A stretch of 64,000 nt of DNA from Streptomyces aureoverticillatus (lineage in GTDB: Bacteria > Actinomycetota > Actinomycetes > Streptomycetales > Streptomycetaceae): the NCBI RefSeq assembly GCF_014649395.1, contig NZ_BMSY01000006.1:434001-498000 (forward strand), in the 5' to 3' direction. How positions within the stretch are numbered: position 1 is the first letter of the stretch; every line of letters starts with the position of its first letter. Under the pieces are notes generated by a model. The model was not told the origin of the DNA. It worked only from the letters and a program-made list of their open reading frames with translations, and did not search any database. Below, piece by piece: positions 1-9,206 of this stretch. A program made the translations under genes and the position numbers.

Positions 1-68
1 TCAAGGATGCCGCGGTGGGAATGCGATCACTTCGGTGTTGATAACCCACGTCGCGATGCCCTGGTCGC

Positions 69-2006
69 TCAGGACGGCGCCGGGGTGGAGCATCCACGTG
101 GGCAGGAAGAGACTCGGTCAGCTCGGCCACAGGTGCCACAAGCTGGGCAGATGAATTGGCCAGTGCGTTCTTCGGCCCAACAAGGGGACGACAGAAGGGA
201 GCCGCCGAAGCGGCGGTCAAGAACGGATTCCGAGGCGCCGATGGTGGCGAGGCCGTCCGGATCGAGCAGGGGGAAGGTATGGCCGCAGGCGAGGCAACGG
301 CGGAGTTCCCACCGGGTGCTGCAGGAAGGGCAGAAAACTGCGAACAGACCCTCATCACGGGCTTCGAGCGTAGGTCGACTTCCAGCGTCGGTTTTGGGGC
401 ACAGTGGGCACACTTCGAGGAGCGCCGTCTTCGCCGCCGCATCTTCAAGCGCCCCACGCAAGCCCTGCAGCCGCTGTGCGTCATGCCTCCCTGCTCGGCC
501 ACCACCGGAGCGTGAGTGCGAACGATTCAACAGCACGGGCAGCCGGTCGAGTTCGTTCGACAGCGGAGCGCGTACAACAGCGACTCCGTCGGGGTGCAGT
601 TCGAGCCAATCGCACTCCGAGAGGACTGAGCGTTCGGCTGCGGGCACAGACACCCTGTATGGATAACGGCAGGCATCGGCGCCCAGGGTCGCCCAGCGTA
701 TTGCCCGTACTAGACGGCTGACGCTGAAGACGTCCAGTGGGGACAACGGGGCGACGTCGGCGCGCTGTTCCGGCGCATCACCGTCTCTGCGGCCAATGCG
801 ATAGGAGGCACGGAGGACGTCCGGTTCGGCATCTTCCCGTGCTTGCAGCTGGCTTGGGTAGACGACGAGATCGTTCCCACATTCAGCAGGCGGTCGGTTC
901 CGGAGGGCGTCGATAACCAAGGCCGCGACCGAGGCTGCGTCGGGAGCCGTGCACAGGTCAGCGGTGATAGGCAGCACGCGCAGGGCCTGCTGTTCTCGCC
1001 AGTGGAGAGTGAAGTCGCCTGTCAGGGACCAGGTGATCGTCAACGGTGCGCCGCGCATACGGAAGCGAGTGGAGCGGCCGCGGCCAGGAGCCGGTTGGTC
1101 GGCGACCGGAGTTGCCTGGAGAAGTCTGCAGGCGAGGAGCAGGAGGAGACCTGTAAAACGTTCGAAGGCGGCGCCGACTTCCTGTCGGCGCCGGTCGGTC
1201 TCAGCCGCTCCGAGCTGCTGGGCTTCAATGGTGGTGCACGCTTCCCATAGCGCGGCTACCCTCCGGTAGCCGGGATCGCTACGGAACAGGTTGGTGGGAT
1301 GCAGTTCGCGGGGTGGCGCGGCACGGTGGTCGACTGAGCGTGCCAGGGGTGAGCCCAGCATGATTTCCACACAGGCGAGGGCAGATTCGAGCTCCCGCAG
1401 GCGGATTCCTGCTGCTGCTTGGTGCCTGCTGGAGTCTTCGACATTCCTCAGAAGCCGGGTCAGGTCCTGTCGGGCCCGCCACGTGCTCTCCGCAGAGTGC
1501 ATCAGGAGCCCATGCACATCGCCGACCATCCTGCTCAGGTCACTCAGCTTTGCGATCCGCTGCTGCAGATGCGAACGCATTACGCTGAGTACAGCGACAG
1601 CAACCCGGTTCTCGTAGATGTCGGCGTCTTCCTCGCTGCGCCGGGCCAGCAGTCGGGCAGGCCGGACGCCGGCGAGCGTGTGTGAGGCCCACTCCTCCGG
1701 GTGGGCGGCCAGCCGCGCCGCCGCGCCGGGGGCAATGGAGCGCACTCGGGAAGTTGGCAGGATCTCCTCCATCGCGCGCAGCCGCGTGTACGGGCGATTA
1801 CAAACCGTACGCAGAGCACCGGAGTCGTGCTCGAAGGCATCTTCCACCGGCAATGCCGCCGTCTCGTCGGAGACGTCGAGGATGATAGGTGGCATAGCCA
1901 GCCAGCTGTTGAGCGTCGCGTTCCCCTCGCTGAGACGGGTCGACAACGCGAGGAGATGGCGGACGAGCAAGGAATCGAGAGCCGGCTCCACTGCTTCTTT
2001 GTTCAT
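69..2006 (-). CDS. DUF2357-like protein with C-terminal zinc ribbons (McrC-position partner)
   Basis: This is the last gene of a six-gene operon; its ATG overlaps the stop of the McrB-like gene by 4 bases, so the two are probably translated together. The 645-aa product has the YENR motif (residues 131-134) followed by a hydrophobic helix, which is typical of DUF2357 proteins that accompany McrB-type GTPases. The last ~110 residues carry several CxxC pairs (CPLC, CPSC, CLAC, CPAC), consistent with two zinc ribbons. I see no clear PD-(D/E)XK nuclease motif in the middle, unlike many DUF2357 proteins, so nuclease activity is uncertain. By position it should be the McrC-like partner that reads out the AAA+ ring. 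Family assignment is moderate; function is inferred. Confidence 0.65.
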   Translation of the reverse strand: MNKEAVEPALDSLLVRHLLALSTRLSEGNATLNSWLAMPPIILDVSDETAALPVEDAFEHDSGALRTVCNRPYTRLRAMEEILPTSRVRSIAPGAAARLAAHPEEWASHTLAGVRPARLLARRSEEDADIYENRVAVAVLSVMRSHLQQRIAKLSDLSRMVGDVHGLLMHSAESTWRARQDLTRLLRNVEDSSRHQAAAGIRLRELESALACVEIMLGSPLARSVDHRAAPPRELHPTNLFRSDPGYRRVAALWEACTTIEAQQLGAAETDRRRQEVGAAFERFTGLLLLLACRLLQATPVADQPAPGRGRSTRFRMRGAPLTITWSLTGDFTLHWREQQALRVLPITADLCTAPDAASVAALVIDALRNRPPAECGNDLVVYPSQLQAREDAEPDVLRASYRIGRRDGDAPEQRADVAPLSPLDVFSVSRLVRAIRWATLGADACRYPYRVSVPAAERSVLSECDWLELHPDGVAVVRAPLSNELDRLPVLLNRSHSRSGGGRAGRHDAQRLQGLRGALEDAAAKTALLEVCPLCPKTDAGSRPTLEARDEGLFAVFCPSCSTRWELRRCLACGHTFPLLDPDGLATIGASESVLDRRFGGSLLSSPCWAEERTGQFICPACGTCGRADRVSSCPRGCSTPAPS

Positions 2007-4369
2007 CGCCGACCACGCGAGCGGATCTCGTCATCCAGCAGTTGCTGCGTCGCCATGGGCTCGTAAGCGTCGTCGAACCCTCTCAGACTCTCCCCGAGGT
2101 CGGTGCGCAGTGTGTCGAGGGTGTCGGCGTGGATGTCGTACCGTCCTCGGACAGACCGCAGGATGCGGGTAGACAGGAGGTGGTCCAGAGCCTCACCGGC
2201 GCTGCCGCCTGCGGCGACCACGACGGGGGCGAACTCCTTGATCTGTAATTCCAATCGGTTGCCCCAGCCGATACGCAATTCCTCAGCGAAGCGACGACGC
2301 CAGTTGTCGTCGAGGAAGTGAATGATGTCGGCGGCATGGACGCTGTAGTCGGCCCGCGCTTCGCTGAAGGCCTGGGTGAGACCTCGGTGGGCGACCGGTT
2401 CCGGAGGCGCGGTCGAGGTGTCTGGGAGATCTGGGTGCTGCCAGGGCAGTTCAAGGACGAAAGCTCGGTCGTAGGTCTTGTCAGCGAAGCCGACGGTCGT
2501 CTCGTCGTGGTTGGCGGTTCCGATGAACCACACGTTATCCGGAACGGCGATGTGCGTTCCGTCGATCAGCAGTTGGGGAGGATTCTTGACGGGTGCCGTG
2601 GTGAGCGCCAGTCTGGGCCGGTCCTTGATAGACAGGGCCGAAAGCACTCCACTGAAATACTGCTCAGGATGGGAGAGGTTCATCTCGTCGAGCACAATGA
2701 AGAACGGCCGATCCTTGAACGCAGGGCACTGTGCCTGGTACAAGGCCTTGGTGAATTCGGATTCGTAGAAGATCCGGTCGAAGCTGTTGTAGTACCCCAT
2801 AAGATCCTGCGGATCCCGCCAGCCAGCCTGCACGGGGACGACAGCCACGCTGCTCGCGCTGCCGAAAGCGGTCGCCAGCGCACGTGCCAGTCCCGTCTTA
2901 CCGATGCCGCTGATGCCGTGGAAGAGGTGAAGTCGGCTCATGGCCAGGCCCGCCAGGACAAGGCGCAAATCCGAATCACGATAAGAGAGGCCGGCCTTTT
3001 GCCGTATGACCGCTTGCATCTGCTCCACGAGTGCGGGCAGTTCCGGAGCCTTCGGAACGGACGGTAGGGGTGTGCCAAAGTCATGATCCATGCGTGAGCA
3101 GGCCGGGAAGGCGTGGCCTTCCTTGCCAGCTTGGGCAGTGGCGTTGAGCTTGGCGGCTTCCTCATTCAGCAGTTGCCGAAGCTGGCTGTTGGCGGCGCTC
3201 AGCCAGTTGTTGGCTTCCAGGTAGTTCTGACGTTCGTTGACAGCGATGCGGTCGCGTTGCAGAGCGGATTCCAGTTCGCCTCGTTCCCTCACCAGCTCTT
3301 CGTTGTCGGCTGCCAGCTGCATCACCTGCTGCTGCAGTTGTTCGAGCATGCGGGCATCGGCCCGTGGCGCTGTGGCGTTCTCCTCTGTCAGACGGGCATT
3401 CTCGGCACGAAGCTCGGCCAAGCGCTCGACGATCTGCTCCAGGGTCAGACCACCGAGGGAGGCCAGCGCCGTCTCGTACTCAGTGAGGCAGGCACTGAGA
3501 CGTTCGTTGCTGGCAGTCAGAGCCGCCACCCGGCGTCGGCCCTCTTCCATCTGCTCCATCAGCTGGCCGGTGCGGTCTGCCACCTCACGCTCGAACCGTT
3601 CGGCACGGCCTGACTGTTGCTCCTTTAGCGCGGTCCTGAGATGGGCAACGTCCTCGCGTTCCTCGTCCAGCCGGACCTGCTCGGATCGCAGGTCCCTCTC
3701 CCGCTGGGCAAGTTCACTCTCCCGCTGGTCCAGGGCAGCCTGGGCGTCGGCAAGGCGACGCTGTGCTTCGCTCCACCTGGTCTGCCAGGCTTGGCGATCC
3801 GTGTCGAGGGCTTCGACGGCCTCCCGGCGCCGGTCTGCCAGCCAGGATTCCAGTTCCTGGCCGGCCTCCATATGAAGTTCGGCCAATCGGGCTTCGGCCG
3901 CACGTTCCCGATTAGAGAGCTCGCTCTCCTTGCGGTCGAGAAGAGCGGTTCGGGTTTCGAGCGTCTCCTGCCGCTCTTGGAGGGCTGCAGCTTGCTGAGC
4001 CTGTCGGGTGAAAGCCGCATCGAGCTCCAACCGCTCGGCACGGAGCTGTTCGCCCTGCACTGTCAGCGCGTCCGTGGCTTCTGTCTGGCGCTTGGCGAGC
4101 GCACGGTAGAGCTGCCAGGCGTGCTCGAGTCCGGAGCCTCCGCTGTCAGACTCGTCACCGGAGGCGTTGACCAACTGAGCCTCGGAGGCCACCTGTTTGA
4201 TTTCCTCAAGCAGCGCCGCCGTGCCGTCCGGCGCTACCGGAGGCCCCTCGAAGGCCGCTGTCGCGGCTTGGCGGGCCCGGGTGGTCGCGGGACGCTGAGA
4301 CGCCTGCGGCTGGCCCGGCCACACGGGTCCCTTTCCCTTACCGCGGCCCCGCGTCTGCTTTCTCCCCAT
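2003..4369 (-). CDS. Coiled-coil McrB-type AAA+ GTPase
   Basis: The 788-aa protein starts with a basic, disordered stretch. A long Glu/Arg/Gln-rich coiled coil follows (about residues 90-400), then a McrB-family AAA+ domain with a Walker A loop GISGIGKT (485-492), a Walker B motif ending LDEMN (about 560-564), which is diagnostic of McrB-type NTPases, and a sensor-I GTAN (about 617). McrB proteins form NTP-driven rings that act with a McrC-type subunit in DNA restriction. The long N-terminal coiled coil replaces the usual DNA-recognition domain, so the target may be recognised through another subunit. It lies 10 nt after the upstream gene and overlaps the downstream one. The family call is firm; the substrate is unknown. 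Confidence 0.85.
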   Translation of the reverse strand: MGRKQTRGRGKGKGPVWPGQPQASQRPATTRARQAATAAFEGPPVAPDGTAALLEEIKQVASEAQLVNASGDESDSGGSGLEHAWQLYRALAKRQTEATDALTVQGEQLRAERLELDAAFTRQAQQAAALQERQETLETRTALLDRKESELSNRERAAEARLAELHMEAGQELESWLADRRREAVEALDTDRQAWQTRWSEAQRRLADAQAALDQRESELAQRERDLRSEQVRLDEEREDVAHLRTALKEQQSGRAERFEREVADRTGQLMEQMEEGRRRVAALTASNERLSACLTEYETALASLGGLTLEQIVERLAELRAENARLTEENATAPRADARMLEQLQQQVMQLAADNEELVRERGELESALQRDRIAVNERQNYLEANNWLSAANSQLRQLLNEEAAKLNATAQAGKEGHAFPACSRMDHDFGTPLPSVPKAPELPALVEQMQAVIRQKAGLSYRDSDLRLVLAGLAMSRLHLFHGISGIGKTGLARALATAFGSASSVAVVPVQAGWRDPQDLMGYYNSFDRIFYESEFTKALYQAQCPAFKDRPFFIVLDEMNLSHPEQYFSGVLSALSIKDRPRLALTTAPVKNPPQLLIDGTHIAVPDNVWFIGTANHDETTVGFADKTYDRAFVLELPWQHPDLPDTSTAPPEPVAHRGLTQAFSEARADYSVHAADIIHFLDDNWRRRFAEELRIGWGNRLELQIKEFAPVVVAAGGSAGEALDHLLSTRILRSVRGRYDIHADTLDTLRTDLGESLRGFDDAYEPMATQQLLDDEIRSRGRR

Positions 4370-4378
4370 GACGTTGGT

Positions 4379-5818
4379 TCACCCTCTTGCTGTCGGTCGG
4401 CCACCGCTCAGTCCGAGCAAGTGGCGGGCTGCTTCGTAGGTGAGAGTTCGGATGCGTTCCAAATCGTCGGGGGACGGAGCGTCAGTCGGTCCATGCGTCG
4501 CGTTGTTGCGCAAGATCCGTGACCGATCGAGGTCCTCCAGAAGCGTGGGACGCTGCCGGATGAAAGAATTGAGGGGGTGCTGCTTGTTTTCTCCGGCTGC
4601 CCACACTGCCCTGATGATGTCCCCGGCCAAACTGGTATTTGGCTTGGCGCAGTTCTTTTGCATTTCCGGAGGAACTGAGGAGGCCCCGAGCCGGTAGGCA
4701 GTCAGTACGAATGCGCGCTCTCGTACGCCTGGCACACTTGACGTCGGCAGCTGCGCGGGGAACCTTTCGTTGAGCTCTGGAAGTATGCACTCAAAGACGC
4801 GCACTGCGTTGCGAGCCGCGTTCTCACGTTCCCGTGCAGTGTCCTTGACGAGGGCCAGCTCGATGTCCGCGAGATGGGTGAAGACCTCGGGGTGTTCACG
4901 TATTTCTTCGCCCAGAATCCGCACGACGTCGGCGCGGGCGTCCTCAGCGAGCTCCCGGTCGACCTTGCGGGCGGTGGCGGTCCGATCACGGCGGTCCCGA
5001 CCGAGCAGGTCGTTGATCAGCCGACTCAACTCGTCATCTCGCTCGGCGCGGCTGGCCAGCAGGTCGGCGAAGACCCGCCCGTCGCCCACGGCGAACGGGT
5101 CGTGGACCGTCCACATGCGTCCAGATTCGTCATCGCCCTTGACGGCGTAGCACACCAGGTAGGCAGGGTTGGGAGTGCCATGGAATCCGATTCTGCGGGC
5201 CGCCACGGAGGTGTGGTCGGCGTTGCGGGACGTGCCGCGAAGGCCACGAGCTGCCATGTCATGATCCCGGCAAGCTTCGAGCACAGCGCGTTCTGACGGG
5301 CGCATCGAAGAGCCGTTGTCATGCAACGTCAGGGCGCTGACCTCCCGGGAGGCGCCAGCGGTGCCGAACTGGATTCTGACCCGACGTCCGCGGTGCTCCC
5401 GCACGTCGGCGCGTACAGGGTCGGCGACCAGGATGCGGGGGAGCAGTGTCCCGCTGGCCGGGTCTTGGAAGATGCGCACGAGCCGAGGATCGGTTTCCCT
5501 CATTTCTCCCTCGGCCACTGTCTGCCGTCCTGCCTCGGTCAGCGTCAGGCCAGGCTTCATCAGCCGACCCTCCACCAGCCGGGCGACCACGGTACGGCAC
5601 AGGGTGGTGTCCAGTCCGATCAGCCGAGACAGGTCGCCGATGTCGCGGATTCCGGCGGCGCACAGGCGCAACACCACTGTCTGGAAGACGTCGAGGGTCC
5701 GGGAGTAGCCGGTTGGAGCGGTCACTTGGTAGACCCATAGCGGCAGGAGAACGGGCCGATAGTGTCCGCGGGGCGGGAAGGCGAGCTGGAATACCGGCGT
5801 TCTACGGTCGAATGACAC
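4379..5818 (-). CDS. Unassigned protein with winged-helix-like N-terminus and HEPN-like C-terminal motif
   Basis: I do not recognise this 479-aa protein as a whole. Residues ~42-105 resemble a winged helix, with several short helices ending in the phrase LTEAGRQTV typical of wHTH domains. The C-terminal ~100 residues are helical and contain RNNATH (R437 to H442), an Rx4H motif of the HEPN superfamily, whose members often are RNases in defence and toxin systems. The GTG start lies inside the helicase gene (17-base overlap) and the McrB gene follows after 10 nt, so it is an integral operon member. It may be the RNA-cleaving effector or a nucleic-acid sensor. The HEPN reading rests on the motif and its position only. 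Confidence 0.6.
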   Translation of the reverse strand: MSFDRRTPVFQLAFPPRGHYRPVLLPLWVYQVTAPTGYSRTLDVFQTVVLRLCAAGIRDIGDLSRLIGLDTTLCRTVVARLVEGRLMKPGLTLTEAGRQTVAEGEMRETDPRLVRIFQDPASGTLLPRILVADPVRADVREHRGRRVRIQFGTAGASREVSALTLHDNGSSMRPSERAVLEACRDHDMAARGLRGTSRNADHTSVAARRIGFHGTPNPAYLVCYAVKGDDESGRMWTVHDPFAVGDGRVFADLLASRAERDDELSRLINDLLGRDRRDRTATARKVDRELAEDARADVVRILGEEIREHPEVFTHLADIELALVKDTARERENAARNAVRVFECILPELNERFPAQLPTSSVPGVRERAFVLTAYRLGASSVPPEMQKNCAKPNTSLAGDIIRAVWAAGENKQHPLNSFIRQRPTLLEDLDRSRILRNNATHGPTDAPSPDDLERIRTLTYEAARHLLGLSGGRPTARG

Positions 5819-8800
5819 GGCCGTTCACCCCCTTCTGGCACAGGGCGAGGAAAGCGGCCAGCGGTTCGACCTCGGAAGGCGAATCGGGGCCGAACATGTC
5901 GTCGTCGCCGACCACGACAAGCAGCCGCTGCTGACGGCTCATCGCCACGCACAGTCGGTTGGCGACGGTGAGGTGCCCATAGGCGCGCTTGGTGTCAGTC
6001 CGAGCGGCTGGAGCGCAGCTGCGTACCGTTGACAAGTAGGTGACGGAGAACTCCATTCCTTGGAAGGCGTCGACGGTACCTACCCGCAACCGGTCCAGCG
6101 GCGCGCCGTCCTCGTCCCGGCAGAGCCGGGGCACGGGACGCCATCCATCGGCCTCACTGAACTCGGCAAGCCCGGCCTTCTTCAGTTCCTTCCAGATCTC
6201 GGTGACCTGCGCGGCGTAGAACGAGATGACCCCGAAGGTCAGCTGTCGGTGGCGTTCGATCAGGGCAGCGATCTCCGCTGCGATGGCAATGGCTTCAGCG
6301 TTACGGGCCCGACTGGTGCCGCGTGACGTCTCGCCGCCGGACGACAGCGGTACGGGCAGCCACGCCGCAGGGACCTCTCCGTACCGGTCGATTCCGTGGG
6401 CGAACTCGGCCGCTTCACGGCCGTTGCGCAGCTTCCTGTCGTAGAAGTTGTCACTGACGAAGCTGCCGAGCACCGGATGCATCCGGAACTGAGTGTCGAG
6501 GCGGACGAACCGGGAGTGTCCATCCGGCGAGCCGTGCTCCCACTGTCTGGCCAAGCGCTGGAACAGACTCTCCTGCAACCGGTCGCGAACGTCGTCGCCC
6601 AGCGAACCCAGCTCCCGTTCCACATCAGGTTCCAGCATGTGGGGAAGCTGCTCGTGGTCGCCGACCAGAACAATCCTGCGGCGGGCCTGGGCGAGAGGGA
6701 TGAGTAGATCGAGAGGGTTTGCCCGCGCCGCTTCATCGACGATGACCGACTCGAAGACGCCATCCTGACCACCCGCATCCGCCATGGCCTTGGACACTGC
6801 CTGCTGGCACGTGGAGGCGAGCGAGACGGTGTAGGCACGCAGAGTGTCGTCGACCCCCTCGGGGTCGCTGCGCAAATCGTCCCGATAGTCGAGTAGCGCC
6901 GCTGCTACGGCATCGGGTGATCGGGTGACCGCCTCCGCGAGCTGTGCCGCCAGGCGGTCGAGGAGGGTCACGATCTCCGGGTCGGCGACGGTGACCTCCG
7001 GTAGCCGGATCCGCGCGGTGAGATTGTCGAGCAGCGTGTCCCGCAACTCGGTCAGCGACTCAAGCAGTTCTGGCAGGGACGTGGTACCCCGGATCGCCGC
7101 CTGCAGGGGCTCGCGGTACGAGACGCCCTCGAGTAGTGGGCTGTCGATGAGGTCGAGCCGAGTCAGCAGCGCGCGGGCCGTACGGGGTCCATCGTCCTCG
7201 AAGCCCGTCGTTGTGCAGCGCAGGGACCTTACGTAGGGCAGCAGGTCCGCGCGGGTCTCAGGGTCGGCGACGGCCCGGTGCCGGTGTCTTTCGGCTCTGT
7301 CCTTCTGCGTGCGTAGTTCCTCGACCAGTGACTGTTCGGCAATGTCGCCAAGCTCGGCCAGCACTTGGTCGAGGAATTGAGACAGGAACTCCGGCGGGAC
7401 CGGTGCTGCCCGATACGTGGCGGCGAACTCCGCGGCGGCGCGTTGAGCAGCAAGATGGCGGCCTACGGGCCGCTCACGAAGCCGTAGATCGGCAGATCGA
7501 GCTGCCTCGATGCGCCAAGTGTCCAGCGCGACTGTACTGCCCCGACCGCGGGAATCCACCTTCAGGGGAGGCAGGCCGAAGACCCAGCCCCGACTGACTA
7601 GATGGTCCACTGCCGCGTGCTGGAAACTCGTCAGCAGAGTGGTTCCGGCGACGTTTCCACCCTCGGCGAGATCACCCAACTGGTTCACCAGGGCAGCGAT
7701 CACCTGAGTCTTGCCGGTACCCGGAGGCCCTTGAATGATTGCCACATCAGGCGTGTTGAGTGCGGTGAGCACAGCTTCCCGCTGAGCGGGTGTAGGTCCG
7801 TGTGGAGCGAAGCAGTCGAGTGCTGACCGGGAAAGCTTCGTGATCCGCCGTTGCGCCGGCTGCGGCCAGGAGCCGCCTTCCAACAACGTTGGCAACGCGG
7901 GAATGTGCGTCCCGTCCGTGCGAAGCTTCTGCATGGCATTCTCGCGCCGGTCCAGCCGGCGCTGGTCACCGCGGTGTGCCAAATAGAGCCAGCCCACGGG
8001 CGGCGGATCCTTTTGATCGTTGAAGGTCCCGGCAAGGCGCAGGGTCTCGGTGACGCTGTCGTATCCGACGGGTTCACCGATCCAAGCCCGCCCCTTCTGG
8101 GCGCGGGAGGCAACCAGCCATTCCCGATCCGTCATCACGGCGTCGGTTGCGGAGGTCGGCACCTCCGTTGCTGCCTCGATCTCCACTCTCTCAGCCGTTG
8201 TGGCGTTCTCCAGCGCGGCTCGGGTGCGGGGCAGTGCCCGGCTCAGGTCCACGGTGAATGCGCAGCGGCCGTCAGACTCGACCTTGACCGCGGTGTAGCG
8301 GATGGTCCCGAAGTCGCGGATGCGTCCCCGAATATGGCGGGCCTCCAGTTCCTGGTACCTGTCCCACATGGCCAGGTAGCCGTTCTGGTTGGCCACCAAG
8401 TCGAGCCCCTGCTGGATTCTCTCCCGGTCGCGCTGTCTGGCGGTCATGTCGCGGAACTCAATGGCCCCGACCGCCAGGGCCTTCTGGCCGACGCCGCGGT
8501 CATGGACTGCGCTGAGCAGTCGGATGATGCGGTAGCCCGCACTGTGCCTTTCGACGTCGGCCATGAGCCCGGGCCCGTGTACCCGGAAGCCAGCATCCAA
8601 ACCTCCCGCCAGTCCTGCTGAGACCACCATGCGCCAGGCGGCGGCCGAACCCCCGGGGCGGGGAGCGAGGAGAAGCTCGCGGGTCAGGAATGCCATGACG
8701 GCCGCGGCATTGGCGGCGTCGTCCCGGCCCGCGTACTTCACAGCGTCTTCCAGTACGGCATCGTTGATGTCGAGTTGCAGCCTGGAGCTGAGTGGTACGG

Positions 8801-9206
8801 CGAGCCCCATTGCTGGCGCGTAGATGTGAGCCCGCACGGTGAAGGGCTCGTCGGTGGCTGGCGCAGATGAATTCGCCCTGCCCGCGCGGGGCCGCTGTTG
8901 CGTACTCGCGACGGGCGCTCTCGGCACGACTTCATGAGCAGTCACTGCTACGCAGTTGGCTCCGGCGGACCGCACTTGGTCAAGCTTGCGTTGGTCCTCG
9001 GGGCTTGCTGGTTGGACGCCGTACGTGGCGGAGGCGGTGACCAAGTCGAGTTGACCGGTGGGCCGATGATAAAGGCGGATCTCCGTGCCGCGGGAGAGTT
9101 TCTGGTCGGGAAGTCCCTGTGGCACGCGGTGCCAGAGAAGCGACACGAAGATCGGTTCGCCCGGCATGCGGGCCGGCATCGCTGGTTCCTTGGACCGGAC
9201 ACTCAC
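5802..9206 (-). CDS. Superfamily 1 DNA/RNA helicase (Dna2/Upf1-like, AAA_11/AAA_12)
   Basis: The 1,134-aa protein has about 470 residues of uncharacterised N-terminal region before the helicase core. Motif I is GPPGTGKT (493-500). Motif II is VDEAA, motif III is GDHEQLP, and motif IV lies in QFRMHP. Motif V is in VDAFQGMEF and motif VI is VAMSRQQ. The DEAA box and the QFRMHP and FQGMEF blocks place it with the Dna2/Upf1/Nam7 group. It probably unwinds or translocates on nucleic acid in the defence operon. The GTG start directly follows the kinase stop (TAG then GTG), with a GGAGG lying in the kinase's last codons. Confidence 0.9.
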   Translation of the reverse strand: MSVRSKEPAMPARMPGEPIFVSLLWHRVPQGLPDQKLSRGTEIRLYHRPTGQLDLVTASATYGVQPASPEDQRKLDQVRSAGANCVAVTAHEVVPRAPVASTQQRPRAGRANSSAPATDEPFTVRAHIYAPAMGLAVPLSSRLQLDINDAVLEDAVKYAGRDDAANAAAVMAFLTRELLLAPRPGGSAAAWRMVVSAGLAGGLDAGFRVHGPGLMADVERHSAGYRIIRLLSAVHDRGVGQKALAVGAIEFRDMTARQRDRERIQQGLDLVANQNGYLAMWDRYQELEARHIRGRIRDFGTIRYTAVKVESDGRCAFTVDLSRALPRTRAALENATTAERVEIEAATEVPTSATDAVMTDREWLVASRAQKGRAWIGEPVGYDSVTETLRLAGTFNDQKDPPPVGWLYLAHRGDQRRLDRRENAMQKLRTDGTHIPALPTLLEGGSWPQPAQRRITKLSRSALDCFAPHGPTPAQREAVLTALNTPDVAIIQGPPGTGKTQVIAALVNQLGDLAEGGNVAGTTLLTSFQHAAVDHLVSRGWVFGLPPLKVDSRGRGSTVALDTWRIEAARSADLRLRERPVGRHLAAQRAAAEFAATYRAAPVPPEFLSQFLDQVLAELGDIAEQSLVEELRTQKDRAERHRHRAVADPETRADLLPYVRSLRCTTTGFEDDGPRTARALLTRLDLIDSPLLEGVSYREPLQAAIRGTTSLPELLESLTELRDTLLDNLTARIRLPEVTVADPEIVTLLDRLAAQLAEAVTRSPDAVAAALLDYRDDLRSDPEGVDDTLRAYTVSLASTCQQAVSKAMADAGGQDGVFESVIVDEAARANPLDLLIPLAQARRRIVLVGDHEQLPHMLEPDVERELGSLGDDVRDRLQESLFQRLARQWEHGSPDGHSRFVRLDTQFRMHPVLGSFVSDNFYDRKLRNGREAAEFAHGIDRYGEVPAAWLPVPLSSGGETSRGTSRARNAEAIAIAAEIAALIERHRQLTFGVISFYAAQVTEIWKELKKAGLAEFSEADGWRPVPRLCRDEDGAPLDRLRVGTVDAFQGMEFSVTYLSTVRSCAPAARTDTKRAYGHLTVANRLCVAMSRQQRLLVVVGDDDMFGPDSPSEVEPLAAFLALCQKGVNGRVIRP

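Noticed and set aside
1..93. 30-codon minus-strand ORF starting inside the DUF2357 gene and ending exactly at the window edge
   Set aside because: No ribosome-binding site pattern or family match; it overlaps the end of a real gene, and the coincidence with the window edge makes it unreliable.
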